Assembly: GCF_902753875.1 (NCBI RefSeq)
Contig: NZ_CADDTS010000025.1
Location: forward strand, 1 to 64,000
Reading direction: 5' to 3'
Length of the DNA stretch: 64,000 bases
DNA from: Acinetobacter bouvetii
Lineage (GTDB): Bacteria > Pseudomonadota > Gammaproteobacteria > Pseudomonadales > Moraxellaceae
Shown: piece by piece, positions 17,593 through 26,553 of the stretch
How the letters are laid out: every line of letters starts with the position of its first letter
Numbering within the stretch: the stretch's first letter is position 1
Translations under genes and position numbers: made by a program
The notes under the pieces: model-generated
Told to the model about the DNA's origin: nothing
Database searches by the model: none
The model's input: only the letters and a program-made list of their open reading frames with translations

Positions 17593-18315
17593 ATGAACGA
17601 ACTGAATATGCCAATAATCGGGTATATGAAATCTCCCTATAAAGAAAAATTTGGTATTCCACGACAGCCCAATCTGGTGCAAGTGGAATCCTATATCGAG
17701 ATGGTGGAACCTTATAATGATTTGCTGGCATTTGAGGGAATCAATGAATTCAGTCATTTGTGGTTGATCTGGCAATTTCATGACAATAAGCATCAACAGG
17801 AAAATCCAAAATTTCGCCCGCAAGTCCGTCCACCGCGTTTGGGGGGGAACAAGAAAATAGGCGTATTTGCGACACGCAGCATGTATCGTCCAAGCCAGAT
17901 GGGTTTGTCGGTCGTGCAACTAAAAGAGGTAAAAAAAGTCGGTAAATCGGTGCGGGTCTATGTCACAGGCAGTGATTTATTAGACGGCACACCTGTTTTA
18001 GACATTAAACCTTATATTCAATATTCAGATGCCGTGATAGATGCACAAAGTGGTTATGCACAGGATGAGCCAGAACGCAAAGCGGTAATCTGGTCAGATC
18101 ATGCGGAAGTGCAAAAGCAGGATTTACTTAAACAGCAAAAGTTAGATCACCGAATTGTGCATGAACTGGAACAAGTGTTATCGCTAGATCCAAGACCTGC
18201 CTATCAGGATGATGCAAAGCGGATTTATACAATGAATTTCGCTCATTTTGATGTCAGTTTTAGAGTAGGACTTGATGCCATTACGATACTAGCAATTGTT
18301 GAACTTTCAGTTTAG
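17593..18315 (+). CDS. trmO: tRNA (N6-threonylcarbamoyladenosine37-N6)-methyltransferase TrmO
   Basis: 240 residues from ATG 17593; an in-frame TTG at 17569 is possible but unsupported. The MKSPYKEKFGIPRQP start, the HLWLIWQFH strand and the YRPSQMGLSVV motif (RPNPIGLS in relatives) are the TrmO/YaeB/TsaA signature. It uses S-adenosylmethionine to form m6t6A at position 37 of threonine tRNAs. The stop overlaps by three bases the stop of the convergent DUF4010 gene, so the two coding regions end on the same bases. Confidence 0.92.
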   Translation: MNELNMPIIGYMKSPYKEKFGIPRQPNLVQVESYIEMVEPYNDLLAFEGINEFSHLWLIWQFHDNKHQQENPKFRPQVRPPRLGGNKKIGVFATRSMYRPSQMGLSVVQLKEVKKVGKSVRVYVTGSDLLDGTPVLDIKPYIQYSDAVIDAQSGYAQDEPERKAVIWSDHAEVQKQDLLKQQKLDHRIVHELEQVLSLDPRPAYQDDAKRIYTMNFAHFDVSFRVGLDAITILAIVELSV

Positions 18316-19571
18316 TGCTGTACCAACCACCAAAGCACACCAATTAAAGCCAGCATATGTAAAATCTGTATGGGAGCAAAATAAAGGGCAAAATTTAATC
18401 CGCCTGTGAGTGCTGCATTAATTGATTTGGAAACTGCATGTGCAGCTAGACCAATAATAATGGCATAGAGTAAGGACGTATTGGCTGGTTCACCTTGAAC
18501 CACCACCGCAGTCATCGCTGCATGAATTTCAAACAGCGAAGCCAAAAAAGTACCTGCAATTAAACCGGCATCACCCAGTAAAAGCCCCAGACCATACACA
18601 CCGGCCTGAATAGCGGTTAAAGTCCCCGCAATAATTGCAGCTTCTTTCAGGCTAAACATCCGACTGTCGCTAGATTCTATTTTTTCAACCGGCTGAGCAT
18701 GTCGTAAAAGCCATAATCCACACAGGATTAAAATACCGATCGCTAGCAGTGAAGGCAGAATTAAAACCTTGAACCAAGCCAAAGACAGTCCGGCAACAAT
18801 AATCAGTAACAGTACCAGAGTGGAAATACAGGACATCAGGGCTGCACCAGCATTGGACTCTGCATTTGCTTCGCCGTTACGAACCTGTATACCTAAATGC
18901 GCGATGGTGGCTGTACTGGACACAAATCCGGATGCAACAGATGAAAGAATCAGCGCTCTTTTAGTTGAAAGTAAACGTTTGGCAATATGTGCCAAGGCCT
19001 GTACAACCAGAATCAGGGTTAGGAGTTTTAAAATAATATGTGGATTCAGCACGGCACCCCATAAAGGTGTATTTGGCGTCAGTGGCAAACCAATTAAAAT
19101 CAGGGCCAGTAAAAACAAACCATCTTTAAATTCTGATTCAGTAATCCATTTTCCTGCAAAACCGTGCATGGAATGTTTCATCATTAAAATGACGGTCAGC
19201 ACCACTGATAAACTTGCCGCCAAGGTAATATTCCAAATACATAGCCCACCAATGAAATAGGTCATGACGAAAGCCAGTTCGGTGGTAACGCCAGGGTCTT
19301 GAAACTGGTTCTTCAGTGAAAAAATGCTAATTCCCCCGACAATAATCGCTCCCATCAGGCCAAAGAGATTGCCAAAGGTGAAACATAATGCCCCTAGCAA
19401 AGCACAGATGACAAATGAACGAACACCGGCAAAACTATGTTGATTCTCACGTTGTTTGCTGCGTTCACGTTCTAGACCAATCAGTAAACCACAGCCCAAT
19501 GCTGCTGCCATAATCATTAGCAAGGCTTGAAAGGATGTGCTTTGAAGTGACAGATTCAGCATATTATTCAC
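18312..19571 (-). CDS. MgtC/SapB-DUF4010 family membrane protein
   Basis: 419 residues and about 11-12 membrane helices. The N-terminal part has the MgtC-type LLIGLERERSKQR motif, and the rest is the DUF4010 half, with the SSVASGFVSSTATIAHLG and AALMSCISTL segments. Such MgtC-DUF4010 fusions are common, uncharacterised inner-membrane proteins. A transport role is likely from topology only. It is convergent with trmO, with a shared stop region and no room for a conventional terminator. Confidence 0.82.
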   Translation of the reverse strand: MNNMLNLSLQSTSFQALLMIMAAALGCGLLIGLERERSKQRENQHSFAGVRSFVICALLGALCFTFGNLFGLMGAIIVGGISIFSLKNQFQDPGVTTELAFVMTYFIGGLCIWNITLAASLSVVLTVILMMKHSMHGFAGKWITESEFKDGLFLLALILIGLPLTPNTPLWGAVLNPHIILKLLTLILVVQALAHIAKRLLSTKRALILSSVASGFVSSTATIAHLGIQVRNGEANAESNAGAALMSCISTLVLLLIIVAGLSLAWFKVLILPSLLAIGILILCGLWLLRHAQPVEKIESSDSRMFSLKEAAIIAGTLTAIQAGVYGLGLLLGDAGLIAGTFLASLFEIHAAMTAVVVQGEPANTSLLYAIIIGLAAHAVSKSINAALTGGLNFALYFAPIQILHMLALIGVLWWLVQH

Positions 19572-19819
19572 AGAGATAATCCAGTTATTGGGCTATATAA
19601 ACTCAGCTGCTTAATTAAGCAGCATCTCTAGCATTATTGGCTATAAATGTCCGAAAGTAAAAGAGTAATGGGGATGAAAACACGCTATAGTTTGCTTTTG
19701 AATAAGCAATTCCAGCAACTAATTTTAAGAGTGAATTGGGCTGATTTTTTTGTAAAACGGACTAAGGCGGGTTGTGATTTAGTTTGCTATAGTGTGCTTA
19801 TGTTTTGGGGCTTAGAACA

Positions 19820-21577
19820 ATGAATTTTAATTTTGAAATGGATACTTCGTGGTGTTTAGAACAACTACAAAAAGATGGACGTATTACCGAGCGCAATAAG
19901 CTACTGATACAAACCACACATCGTCAGCGTGAGCAACTGAAATGGCATCCTTTACAATGGATTGCCCACTTTAATCTGGTCGATCAGGCGCATCCGCAAA
20001 GTACCTTGACTTTAAACCGGCTATGTCAGTGGATTGCGGATAAAGCTAAGCTTCCTTTTTATATTATTGATCCGCTAAAAGCAGATGTGCAGGCACTGAC
20101 CAGTATCATGTCGCAAGAATTTGCCTTGCGGAATAAAATTTTGGCCGTTGAAATTCAGGCAGATAAGGTCCTGATAGCAACCGATCAACCGTTCAAAACT
20201 GAATGGGTCGCCAATCTGGAACACACCATTGCACCGAAAAAAATTCAGCGCGTGTTACTCAGTCCGGATCAGTTACAGCGCTATCTGGTGGAATATTATC
20301 AGGTCAGCCGTGCAGTTAACTCCTCACAAAAATCCACTGCCTACGACCGTGACAACAAAGGGGTGGAAGCACTATTGCAACTGGGTGATACCCAAAATCC
20401 GGATGCCAATGATCAACACATTGTCAAATTGGTGGATTGGGTGTTGCAGTTTGCCTTTGAGCAGGGTGCCAGTGATATTCACCTGGAACCGCGTAAAGAT
20501 ACCGGCAAGGTTCGTTTCCGTATTGATGGGGTGTTACATACTATTTATAAAATGCCGGCCAATACCCTAACTGCGGTGATTTCACGGATTAAGATTCTAG
20601 GCCGTATGAATGTGGCTGAAAAGCGCAAACCTCAGGATGGACGACTAAAAACCCGAACTCCGAAAGGACAGGAAACAGAACTACGTTTATCGACCTTGCC
20701 GACCGCTTTTGGCGAGAAAATGGTGATGCGTATTTTTGACCCGGAAGTTTTGGTCAGAAGTTTTCAGCAACTGGGTTTTGAAGGTAGTTTGCTAAATGAC
20801 TGGCAGGCGCTGACTTCACATAGTCATGGCATTATTTTAGTGACTGGTCCAACCGGTTCGGGTAAAACCACCACGCTGTATTCTTCGCTGAAACAGCTGG
20901 CAACTGAAGAAGTGAATGTCTGTACCATTGAAGACCCGATCGAGATGCTGGAACCGAGTTTTAACCAGATGCAGGTCAATCAGGGTATTGAGTTAGGTTT
21001 TGCTGATGGCGTGCGTGCGCTGATGCGTCAAGACCCGGACATTATTATGGTCGGTGAGATTCGTGATCAGGATACTGCTAATATGGCGATTCAGGCGGCA
21101 TTAACTGGTCACTTGGTGTTATCTACCTTGCATACCAATGATGCCCCGTCGAGCTTGACCCGTTTACATGACCTAGGCATACAGCCATTTTTAACTGCAG
21201 CGACCATTTTAGGCGTGCTGGCGCAGCGACTGGTGCGAAAACTTTGCCCACACTGTAAACAAGAAACTTTTATTAACGAGCAAGAGTGGAAGCATTTGAC
21301 CTTTGAGTATTCGCTTGAAATGCCAAACTTTGTGTTTCAGGCGGTCGGTTGTGAAGAATGTCGCCATACCGGTTATAAAGGACGTGTTGGCATTTATGAA
21401 TTTATGCCTTTAAGTTTGAATACCAAACAGTTGATTGGGGCCAATGCCGATTTAAATCAATTACGTGCACAAGCCAAGAAAGAAGGGGTTGAACCGTTGC
21501 GTATTGCAGGTGCACGCAAGGTTTTGGAGGGTATAACGACTCTGGAAGAAGTGCTCAGAGTAGTACCTTTAAATTGA
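19820..21577 (+). CDS. gspE: Type II secretion / type IV pilus assembly ATPase, GspE-PilB family
   Basis: 585 residues from ATG 19820 (TTG 19805 also in frame). An N-terminal N1E-like region is followed by the second N-domain and the secretion ATPase core: Walker A GPTGSGKTTT, Asp box, Walker B IIMVGEIRD, His box, and a tetracysteine zinc element (CPHC ... CEEC) near residues 475-525. It energises assembly of a pseudopilus at the inner membrane. The gene stands alone, with no gspF or pilC adjacent. Acinetobacter T2SS genes are dispersed, which favours GspE; PilB normally sits with pilC-pilD. Confidence 0.8.
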   Translation: MNFNFEMDTSWCLEQLQKDGRITERNKLLIQTTHRQREQLKWHPLQWIAHFNLVDQAHPQSTLTLNRLCQWIADKAKLPFYIIDPLKADVQALTSIMSQEFALRNKILAVEIQADKVLIATDQPFKTEWVANLEHTIAPKKIQRVLLSPDQLQRYLVEYYQVSRAVNSSQKSTAYDRDNKGVEALLQLGDTQNPDANDQHIVKLVDWVLQFAFEQGASDIHLEPRKDTGKVRFRIDGVLHTIYKMPANTLTAVISRIKILGRMNVAEKRKPQDGRLKTRTPKGQETELRLSTLPTAFGEKMVMRIFDPEVLVRSFQQLGFEGSLLNDWQALTSHSHGIILVTGPTGSGKTTTLYSSLKQLATEEVNVCTIEDPIEMLEPSFNQMQVNQGIELGFADGVRALMRQDPDIIMVGEIRDQDTANMAIQAALTGHLVLSTLHTNDAPSSLTRLHDLGIQPFLTAATILGVLAQRLVRKLCPHCKQETFINEQEWKHLTFEYSLEMPNFVFQAVGCEECRHTGYKGRVGIYEFMPLSLNTKQLIGANADLNQLRAQAKKEGVEPLRIAGARKVLEGITTLEEVLRVVPLN

Positions 21578-21637
21578 TCATGCTTCAGATATAAAGCAGG
21601 ATTCCAATCAATAGTCATGTTAAGTAATTTTATAATT

Positions 21638-21668
21638 TAAAAGCAGTATGGTTTGAGTCCATACTGCT
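21638..21668 (-). terminator. Terminator after hemP (between convergent gspE and hemP)
   Basis: A perfect 10-bp stem, AGCAGTATGG with CCATACTGCT, and a seven-base loop; the minus-strand exit reads TTTTAAATT. It lies 37 bases beyond the hemP stop and could also stop gspE transcripts. Confidence 0.75.
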
Positions 21669-21704
21669 GATTTCCACGATTATTATTATGGGATTGTTAT
21701 TTTT

Positions 21705-21875
21705 TTATTTGGTTAAAATGAGTCGATTGTTACGTGTTAAACGTAAACGGTATTCTTCACCAGCATGCATGATTCGAATTTCTCTGCCTAGGGAAAACAG
21801 GTTGTTTGAGTGCAACATAGGTAGTGAGTGAGCTGCTTCATGGTTACGTGTAAATAGGCTAAATGGTGCGTTCAT
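21705..21875 (-). CDS. hemP: Hemin uptake protein HemP
   Basis: A 56-residue protein read directly from the minus strand (start MNAPFSLF, end RNNRLILTK). The C-terminal part REIRIMHAGEEYRLRLTRNN is the conserved HemP domain (PF10636). A GGAG ribosome site precedes the ATG. A near-consensus Fur box overlaps its promoter, which fits the iron-starvation expression of hemP. In other proteobacteria HemP is a small cytoplasmic activator or co-factor of heme-uptake gene expression, next to a TonB-dependent heme receptor; here no receptor gene is adjacent, so it is an orphan copy. Confidence 0.9.
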   Translation of the reverse strand: MNAPFSLFTRNHEAAHSLPMLHSNNLFSLGREIRIMHAGEEYRLRLTRNNRLILTK

Positions 21876-21906
21876 TCCGTCGACTCCGTGGTATATAGTG
21901 AACGTT

Positions 21907-21940
21907 TTAAATGATAATCATTATCGAATAGGCCTGTCAA
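21907..21940 (-). promoter_or_regulatory. Fur-controlled hemP promoter
   Basis: On the minus strand a perfect -35 TTGACA (21940-21935) and a TATCAT -10 (21916-21911) with an 18-bp spacer precede hemP. Bases 21907-21925 match the 19-bp Fur consensus at 16 of 19 positions, covering the -10 element, so Fe-Fur would block initiation. Confidence 0.88.
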
Positions 21941-21989
21941 TAAATTATTTAAGATTTTATAAAAAACTTCAATTTGCTTACACTTTATA

Positions 21990-22108
21990 GGGTCTGTTGA
22001 GACTTCGTCATGAAATTTAAAAATGGAACCACCATTCTTTACATTTCATTCCTTGTCTGCTTAATTTTAGCCTACAACGCAAGCCATTTATGAAATGTCA
22101 ACAGACCC
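21990..22108. mobile_element. 119-bp MITE-like element with 11-bp terminal inverted repeats
   Basis: GGGTCTGTTGA at 21990-22000 and its exact complement at 22098-22108 bound the element; a TA dinucleotide flanks each side, consistent with a TA target duplication (the perfect inverted repeat is 13 bp if TA is included). No transposase is present. A diverged copy of the right-end sequence occurs at 6349-6373. TA duplications of this kind are made by IS630/Tc1 and by the IS427 group of IS5; which one mobilised it is unknown. It contains a 27-codon frame with a hydrophobic stretch, not claimed as a gene. Confidence 0.65.
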
Positions 22109-22135
22109 TAATATTTTCACGTGAAGGAGTACGAA

Positions 22136-23035
22136 ATGTCTAAACCCACGATTCATGTTGCAATTGCCATTTTGATGCATCAGAACAAAGTGCTGGTTGG
22201 CTGGCGTGAAGCAAAACAGCATCAGGGCAATAAGCATGAATTTCCGGGAGGAAAAGTTGAAGCAGGCGAAACACCTTTGGCTGCATGCCGCCGTGAAATA
22301 TATGAAGAGGTGGGTATTGGGCTACATGACTGGCATGCTTTTGATCTGATCTGCCATGAATATGAAGATGTTATTGTTCAGCTACATGTCTTCCATGCCA
22401 TGGTGTCTACGGCTTTATTAAATGAGATTCAGCAGCCATGGACGTGGTGTAGCCGGGATGAACTGTTGAATTTGAATTTTCCTAAAGCCAATCAAAGCAT
22501 GCTGCAGCGTTTGTACTGGCCGCATCAAATCAAAATTTCAGCGCAGCTGAGTGACTTGCAACAATTAAAACCAGATCAATTAATATATTGGCGTGTTGAG
22601 GGAACTCAGCAACAGATTGTTGAACTGGCGGAGCTCAGTGTAGAACAGTTGTCGCAGTTGATTGTGAATATTGACATTTATCAGCAACTCGGTTCAATCC
22701 AGCAGCAGGCCATTGCTGCAATTCATTTAAAACAGTCTCAGTTGATGGCTTTGAAACCGGATGATTTGCAATTAGGCAAACGTTACATTGCAGCCTGCCA
22801 TGATCTGGCTTCGATGCAACAGGCGCAGCAGTTGGGCTGTGATGCCATTCTGTTAAGTCCGGTGCTGCCGACAGCCACGCATCCAGATGTGGAAGCATTG
22901 GGCTGGGAACAGTTTAAAAACTGGGTTACACAAGTAGATATGCCCGTATTTGCCTTAGGGGGAATGCAAGAAGGTGATTTGGCCATTGCCCAAGAGCAGG
23001 GCGCTTATGGCATTGCCGGAATGCGTTTTTTATAA
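22136..23035 (+). CDS. mutT: Nudix (MutT) hydrolase fused to a ThiE/TenI-like domain
   Basis: 299 residues from ATG 22136, which has an AAGGAG site; a GTG at 22121 is less likely. Residues about 1-130 are a MutT Nudix domain with the full box (GGKVEAGETPLAACRREIYEEVG) that hydrolyses 8-oxo-dGTP to keep oxidised guanine out of DNA. Residues about 165-299 form a thiamine-phosphate-synthase-like barrel: CHDLASMQQAQQLGCDAILLSP, FALGGM and YGIAGMRFL. The ThiE-like half lacks the usual pyrophosphate-binding SGG...GxKxR context and is presumably not a thiamine enzyme. This fusion is known from several gammaproteobacteria; the role of the second domain is not established. Confidence 0.9.
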   Translation: MSKPTIHVAIAILMHQNKVLVGWREAKQHQGNKHEFPGGKVEAGETPLAACRREIYEEVGIGLHDWHAFDLICHEYEDVIVQLHVFHAMVSTALLNEIQQPWTWCSRDELLNLNFPKANQSMLQRLYWPHQIKISAQLSDLQQLKPDQLIYWRVEGTQQQIVELAELSVEQLSQLIVNIDIYQQLGSIQQQAIAAIHLKQSQLMALKPDDLQLGKRYIAACHDLASMQQAQQLGCDAILLSPVLPTATHPDVEALGWEQFKNWVTQVDMPVFALGGMQEGDLAIAQEQGAYGIAGMRFL

Positions 23036-23103
23036 AATCAGTCAGATGTATTGAACTATAACCTATGAAAGCTCAATACAGCTGTGAATGTCTAGGTTTA
23101 AAA

Positions 23104-23706
23104 TTATAAGCCTTGCAATGCCTTTTGTGCTTGCTGAACGGTTTTGGTGTTCTTTTGCAGTTGCCCGGCTTTTAAAATCACTGACCAGAGCTGCCTTTTC
23201 ATAGCATTGCTTTGCGCATAACTGAGTCCACGTTGTGCCAAAGCTTCGGCATTAGCAGGTTTATTTTTTTGATTGGCAATTAAGCCCAAATACAAAAAAG
23301 TTTCAGCAGACTGTGGGGCTAGGCGCTGTGCCTGAAGCGCTGATGCCTCGGCTTTATTCCACTGTCCCTGAAGCGCTGATGCCTCGGCTTTATTCCACTG
23401 TCCCTGTTTATAGGCCAGCTGGGTTTGTTGCATTAATTTCTGAAAAGCGGGCAGCTGGCGACCATCTTCAAACTGTTGCTTGGTTTTTTGGTCCGGAACA
23501 ACCACCTGCATTTTTTTACGTTGAATTTCTTCACGTTCGTACGGGGTAATAATCACACCGTCAGGAGTTTTGATTTCCTTCTTTTCCGCAGGGGCCGGTT
23601 TGGGCGCAGTTTTAGTTTCAGGTGCTGGCAGGCTTTGACAGCCTACCAAACCCATCATGCCCAGACCAATCAGCCACTTTTTATCGATTTTGAATACAAA
23701 CTTCAT
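23104..23706 (-). CDS. lpoP: LpoP-like TPR lipoprotein, candidate PBP1b activator
   Basis: 200 residues. The signal peptide ends in the lipobox LVGC (Cys23), followed by a Pro/Lys-rich tether and a C-terminal TPR-type helical domain (AYKQGQWNKAEASAL, AETFLYLGLIANQ). It lies 15 bases downstream of mrcB on the same strand. In Pseudomonas aeruginosa, and in Acinetobacter, the TPR lipoprotein LpoP encoded beside mrcB activates PBP1b from the outer membrane; position and architecture match. The copy here has a 12-residue perfect tandem duplication (QGQWNKAEASAL twice) inside the first TPR helix pair, see the repeat at 23331-23402. Confidence 0.82.
   Translation of the reverse strand: MKFVFKIDKKWLIGLGMMGLVGCQSLPAPETKTAPKPAPAEKKEIKTPDGVIITPYEREEIQRKKMQVVVPDQKTKQQFEDGRQLPAFQKLMQQTQLAYKQGQWNKAEASALQGQWNKAEASALQAQRLAPQSAETFLYLGLIANQKNKPANAEALAQRGLSYAQSNAMKRQLWSVILKAGQLQKNTKTVQQAQKALQGL
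23331..23402 (-). repeat. Perfect 36-bp tandem duplication inside lpoP
   Basis: Bases 23331-23366 and 23367-23402 are identical and in frame, duplicating 12 residues of the TPR region. Identity at all 36 positions, including third codon positions, indicates a recent slippage event or an assembly artefact. Confidence 0.93.
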
Positions 23707-23721
23707 TCTGAGTTTTCACCA

Positions 23722-26118
23722 CTAATTATCAAAGCTGCCGCTTGAAATAACCTTATTGTTATTTGAAGTATCACCTGGAGTCTCAGTGTCACTTTCACGG
23801 ATATAGTTTTCAATACTATCGTTTTGATCTGCTGGTGCCTGATTGTTTTCAGTATCAGGATTGTAAGTGGGCTCAACTTGATAATGTGGCATGCCACAAC
23901 CAGTAGCCTGACGTGGCATATTGCTGCGTAGCAAAGGAATATACATTGCGCCTTCACAGCCTTGTGCTGATAAATATCCCGTTGAACGGTCAATCCATTG
24001 CCATTGCACGTTTTCGGTTTGACGCAAGTTGACCGGTTTTTGACGTAATTGCTTCATCACGTTAATCCACACCGGCAGTGCACCAGAAGAACCAGTTAAA
24101 CCAGTGACTTTGTTATTGTCTAAACCTAACCAGACCACACTTAAATAATTGCCGGAATAACCTGCAAACCATGAGTCACGGGTATCATTGGTGGTGCCTG
24201 ATTTACCAGCCAGTTTTAAATCGGCAGGGAAACTACTATACGCTGAACGGCCAGTACCTGAACTCATCACTTGCTGCAAACCATAATTCAAAATATAGGC
24301 CGCAGAAGCATCGATGGTTTGTTGAGGGGTCAGACCATAACGATCGAGCAGGCGTCCATTGGAATCGACCACCGAGCGAATGGATTTGATTGGATATTTG
24401 AAACCGCCAGTCGCAAAATTGCCGTAAATACTCATCACTTCCATAGGTGACATATCAATCGCACCCAGGAAGATTGATGGATAGCTTGGAATTTCTGAGG
24501 TCACACCAAATTTTTTCAGGTGATTACTAAAGGTTGAAATACCAAATTCCTGGCCTAAACGTACTGCGGAAAGGTTATAGGAGTTGGCCAAGGCTTCTGC
24601 CATAGGCACTACACCATGTTCACCGCCGCTATAGTTTTTCGGCGTCCAGGTTTTACCCTCACTTTGAATATGCATCGAGCTATCTTCAATTGGGCTTGCC
24701 CAGTTATAGCGTCCAGACTCAATAGCACTTAAATAAATTACCGGTTTAAGTAGTGAACCAACCTGACGTTTTGCATCCAGGGCACGGTTAAAACCAGTGA
24801 AGTCCTGAGTAGAACCGACAGCAGCAACCAGCTCACCATTTTCCGGATGCGAAATTAGAACCGCACCTTGTAAGTCTTTTAAGTTTCTTGGATTGGCATT
24901 GGCCAAACGTGAAACTGAGGCTTTAAAGGCTTCTTGTACTTGAGTCTGTGCAATAGGATCGAGCGTGGTAAAGATTTTTAAGCCTTGATTGGTTAAATCG
25001 CTTTCCTGATATTCAGTACGCAATTGTCGACGGACAATATCCATAAAATCTGGGAAGCGGGCAGGGCCTAAAGTCGGTTTGGCAATGACGTTTAATGGAC
25101 GCGCAACTTCCTGTTCATATTGCTGTTGATTTAAATATCCCATCACCAGCATATTATTCAACACAATATCGCGACGTTTTTTTGCACCTTCAGGATTCTT
25201 CCACGGATTAAATAGTGATGGTCCTTGAACCAGACCGACTAAATAGGCCTGTTGGGCAATATTGAGTTCACGTAAGGGTAAACCAAAATAAAACTGGGAA
25301 GCCAGACCATAACCGTTAATGGAGTAACTGCCATTTTGACCCAGATTCACTTCGTTCAGATAAGCTTCCAGAATTTCATCTTTGTCATAATGCAGCTCAA
25401 TCAGCATCGCCATCAAGGCTTCATTGACTTTACGCTTTAAGGTTTTTTCAGGGCTTAAATAGAAGTTTTTCACCAATTGCTGTGTCAGGGTTGAACCACC
25501 TTGACGCTTACCACCGGTGATATTACTGACCAATGCACGTGCCGTGCCGCGAACAGAGATGCCGTGGTGGTGGTAGAAATTACGGTCTTCTGTCGAGATC
25601 AATGCTTCAATCAGTGGTTTAGGTACACTATTGAGTTTAATCAGTACACGGTCTTCATTGTGCTGCGGATAAATACCGCCAATCAATAAAGGTTCTAAAC
25701 GGGCAATACCGGTAGATGATGGTTTGGTTGCACTGACTTCAGTAATCTGGTTATTCGCGAAAGAGACTTTTAAAACCTGCTCGGGTTCAACACTGTCACC
25801 AAAGTCAAAACCACGGGTATGGACATATAAAGCATCACCGGAAGTGACATAACTGCCTGATTGGGTATAGCCATCAGCACTTTTATAGCCGAGAAGTTTG
25901 AGCTCTTGAGTGAAGTCTGCCTGGTTTACCGGCGCATTATTATAGATCTCTAGAGGACGAGCAAAAACTTTTGCAGGAATATCCCAGCGTTGTCCCTCAA
26001 ATTTATTGCGTACAATATTATCCATCCGGATTAAATAGATACTAAAAACGACGAAAACACCAATGACTAATATTGAAAAAATAAAGGCCAATAAACCGAT
26101 ACCGCGTTCAGACTTCAT
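23722..26118 (-). CDS. mrcB: Bifunctional penicillin-binding protein 1B
   Basis: 798 residues from ATG 26118 (a TTG directly before it is also in frame). A short cytoplasmic start and a single membrane helix (about 9-31) are followed by a UB2H-like segment, the GT51 glycosyltransferase domain (catalytic-Glu motif STEDRNFYHHHG near 177-187; GGSTLTQQLVKN near 208-219) and the transpeptidase domain with SLLK (Ser near 455), SYN (near 513) and KSGTT (near 639). It polymerises and cross-links peptidoglycan at the inner membrane and is the target of beta-lactams. The C-terminal tail (about 50 residues) is Asn/Asp-rich and disordered. Followed after 15 bases by lpoP, its likely activator. Confidence 0.95.
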   Translation of the reverse strand: MKSERGIGLLAFIFSILVIGVFVVFSIYLIRMDNIVRNKFEGQRWDIPAKVFARPLEIYNNAPVNQADFTQELKLLGYKSADGYTQSGSYVTSGDALYVHTRGFDFGDSVEPEQVLKVSFANNQITEVSATKPSSTGIARLEPLLIGGIYPQHNEDRVLIKLNSVPKPLIEALISTEDRNFYHHHGISVRGTARALVSNITGGKRQGGSTLTQQLVKNFYLSPEKTLKRKVNEALMAMLIELHYDKDEILEAYLNEVNLGQNGSYSINGYGLASQFYFGLPLRELNIAQQAYLVGLVQGPSLFNPWKNPEGAKKRRDIVLNNMLVMGYLNQQQYEQEVARPLNVIAKPTLGPARFPDFMDIVRRQLRTEYQESDLTNQGLKIFTTLDPIAQTQVQEAFKASVSRLANANPRNLKDLQGAVLISHPENGELVAAVGSTQDFTGFNRALDAKRQVGSLLKPVIYLSAIESGRYNWASPIEDSSMHIQSEGKTWTPKNYSGGEHGVVPMAEALANSYNLSAVRLGQEFGISTFSNHLKKFGVTSEIPSYPSIFLGAIDMSPMEVMSIYGNFATGGFKYPIKSIRSVVDSNGRLLDRYGLTPQQTIDASAAYILNYGLQQVMSSGTGRSAYSSFPADLKLAGKSGTTNDTRDSWFAGYSGNYLSVVWLGLDNNKVTGLTGSSGALPVWINVMKQLRQKPVNLRQTENVQWQWIDRSTGYLSAQGCEGAMYIPLLRSNMPRQATGCGMPHYQVEPTYNPDTENNQAPADQNDSIENYIRESDTETPGDTSNNNKVISSGSFDN

Positions 26119-26553
26119 CAATTATTGTAAGATCCAAATAAATTGTGCTAATCATGCGAAGCTTTTCAGATTTTTGCAATAATTAATCTGTGACTGACGA
26201 TAAAATATCAGGAAAAACTGGTCAAATTAATGGCTAATTAGTTCTTGATTTTATGCAAGATGTTGTTTTGATAACGAGGTAGGCATTTTAAAAGAATGCA
26301 TTGTTTTTAAAGCAGATCTACATGACTTAAAGATTGTCTGGAAAATGTGGAAGAATGCTCTTTTAAACTTGCTGATTTTTATCATAAAACATCAAGCTTT
26401 GTTTTTTTAATAAAAGCAAATTTAGCCTAAGCATCAGAGTCCAATAAAATCTTTGTCAAGTTTGCTGTGCTTGATCTTTAGCAATAGCCATGGTTAAAGT
26501 TTTTTTAAATTAATGGGGTTAATGCTATGATATGCATGAATCGTAGCGGAGCG
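26119..26553. other. Divergent intergenic region mrcB-nadK
   Basis: About 430 AT-rich bases that must hold the mrcB and nadK promoters. No operator, RNA gene or small coding region could be supported on either strand. Confidence 0.5.

Noticed and set aside
21990..22108. 27-codon hydrophobic frame inside the TIR element
   Set aside because: No ribosome site, no family, and it lies wholly within the mobile-element-like sequence; kept as a note only.
23703..23993. 96-codon frame on the minus strand at the mrcB end
   Set aside because: Out-of-frame shadow of the mrcB C-terminal tail; the protein is compositionally odd.
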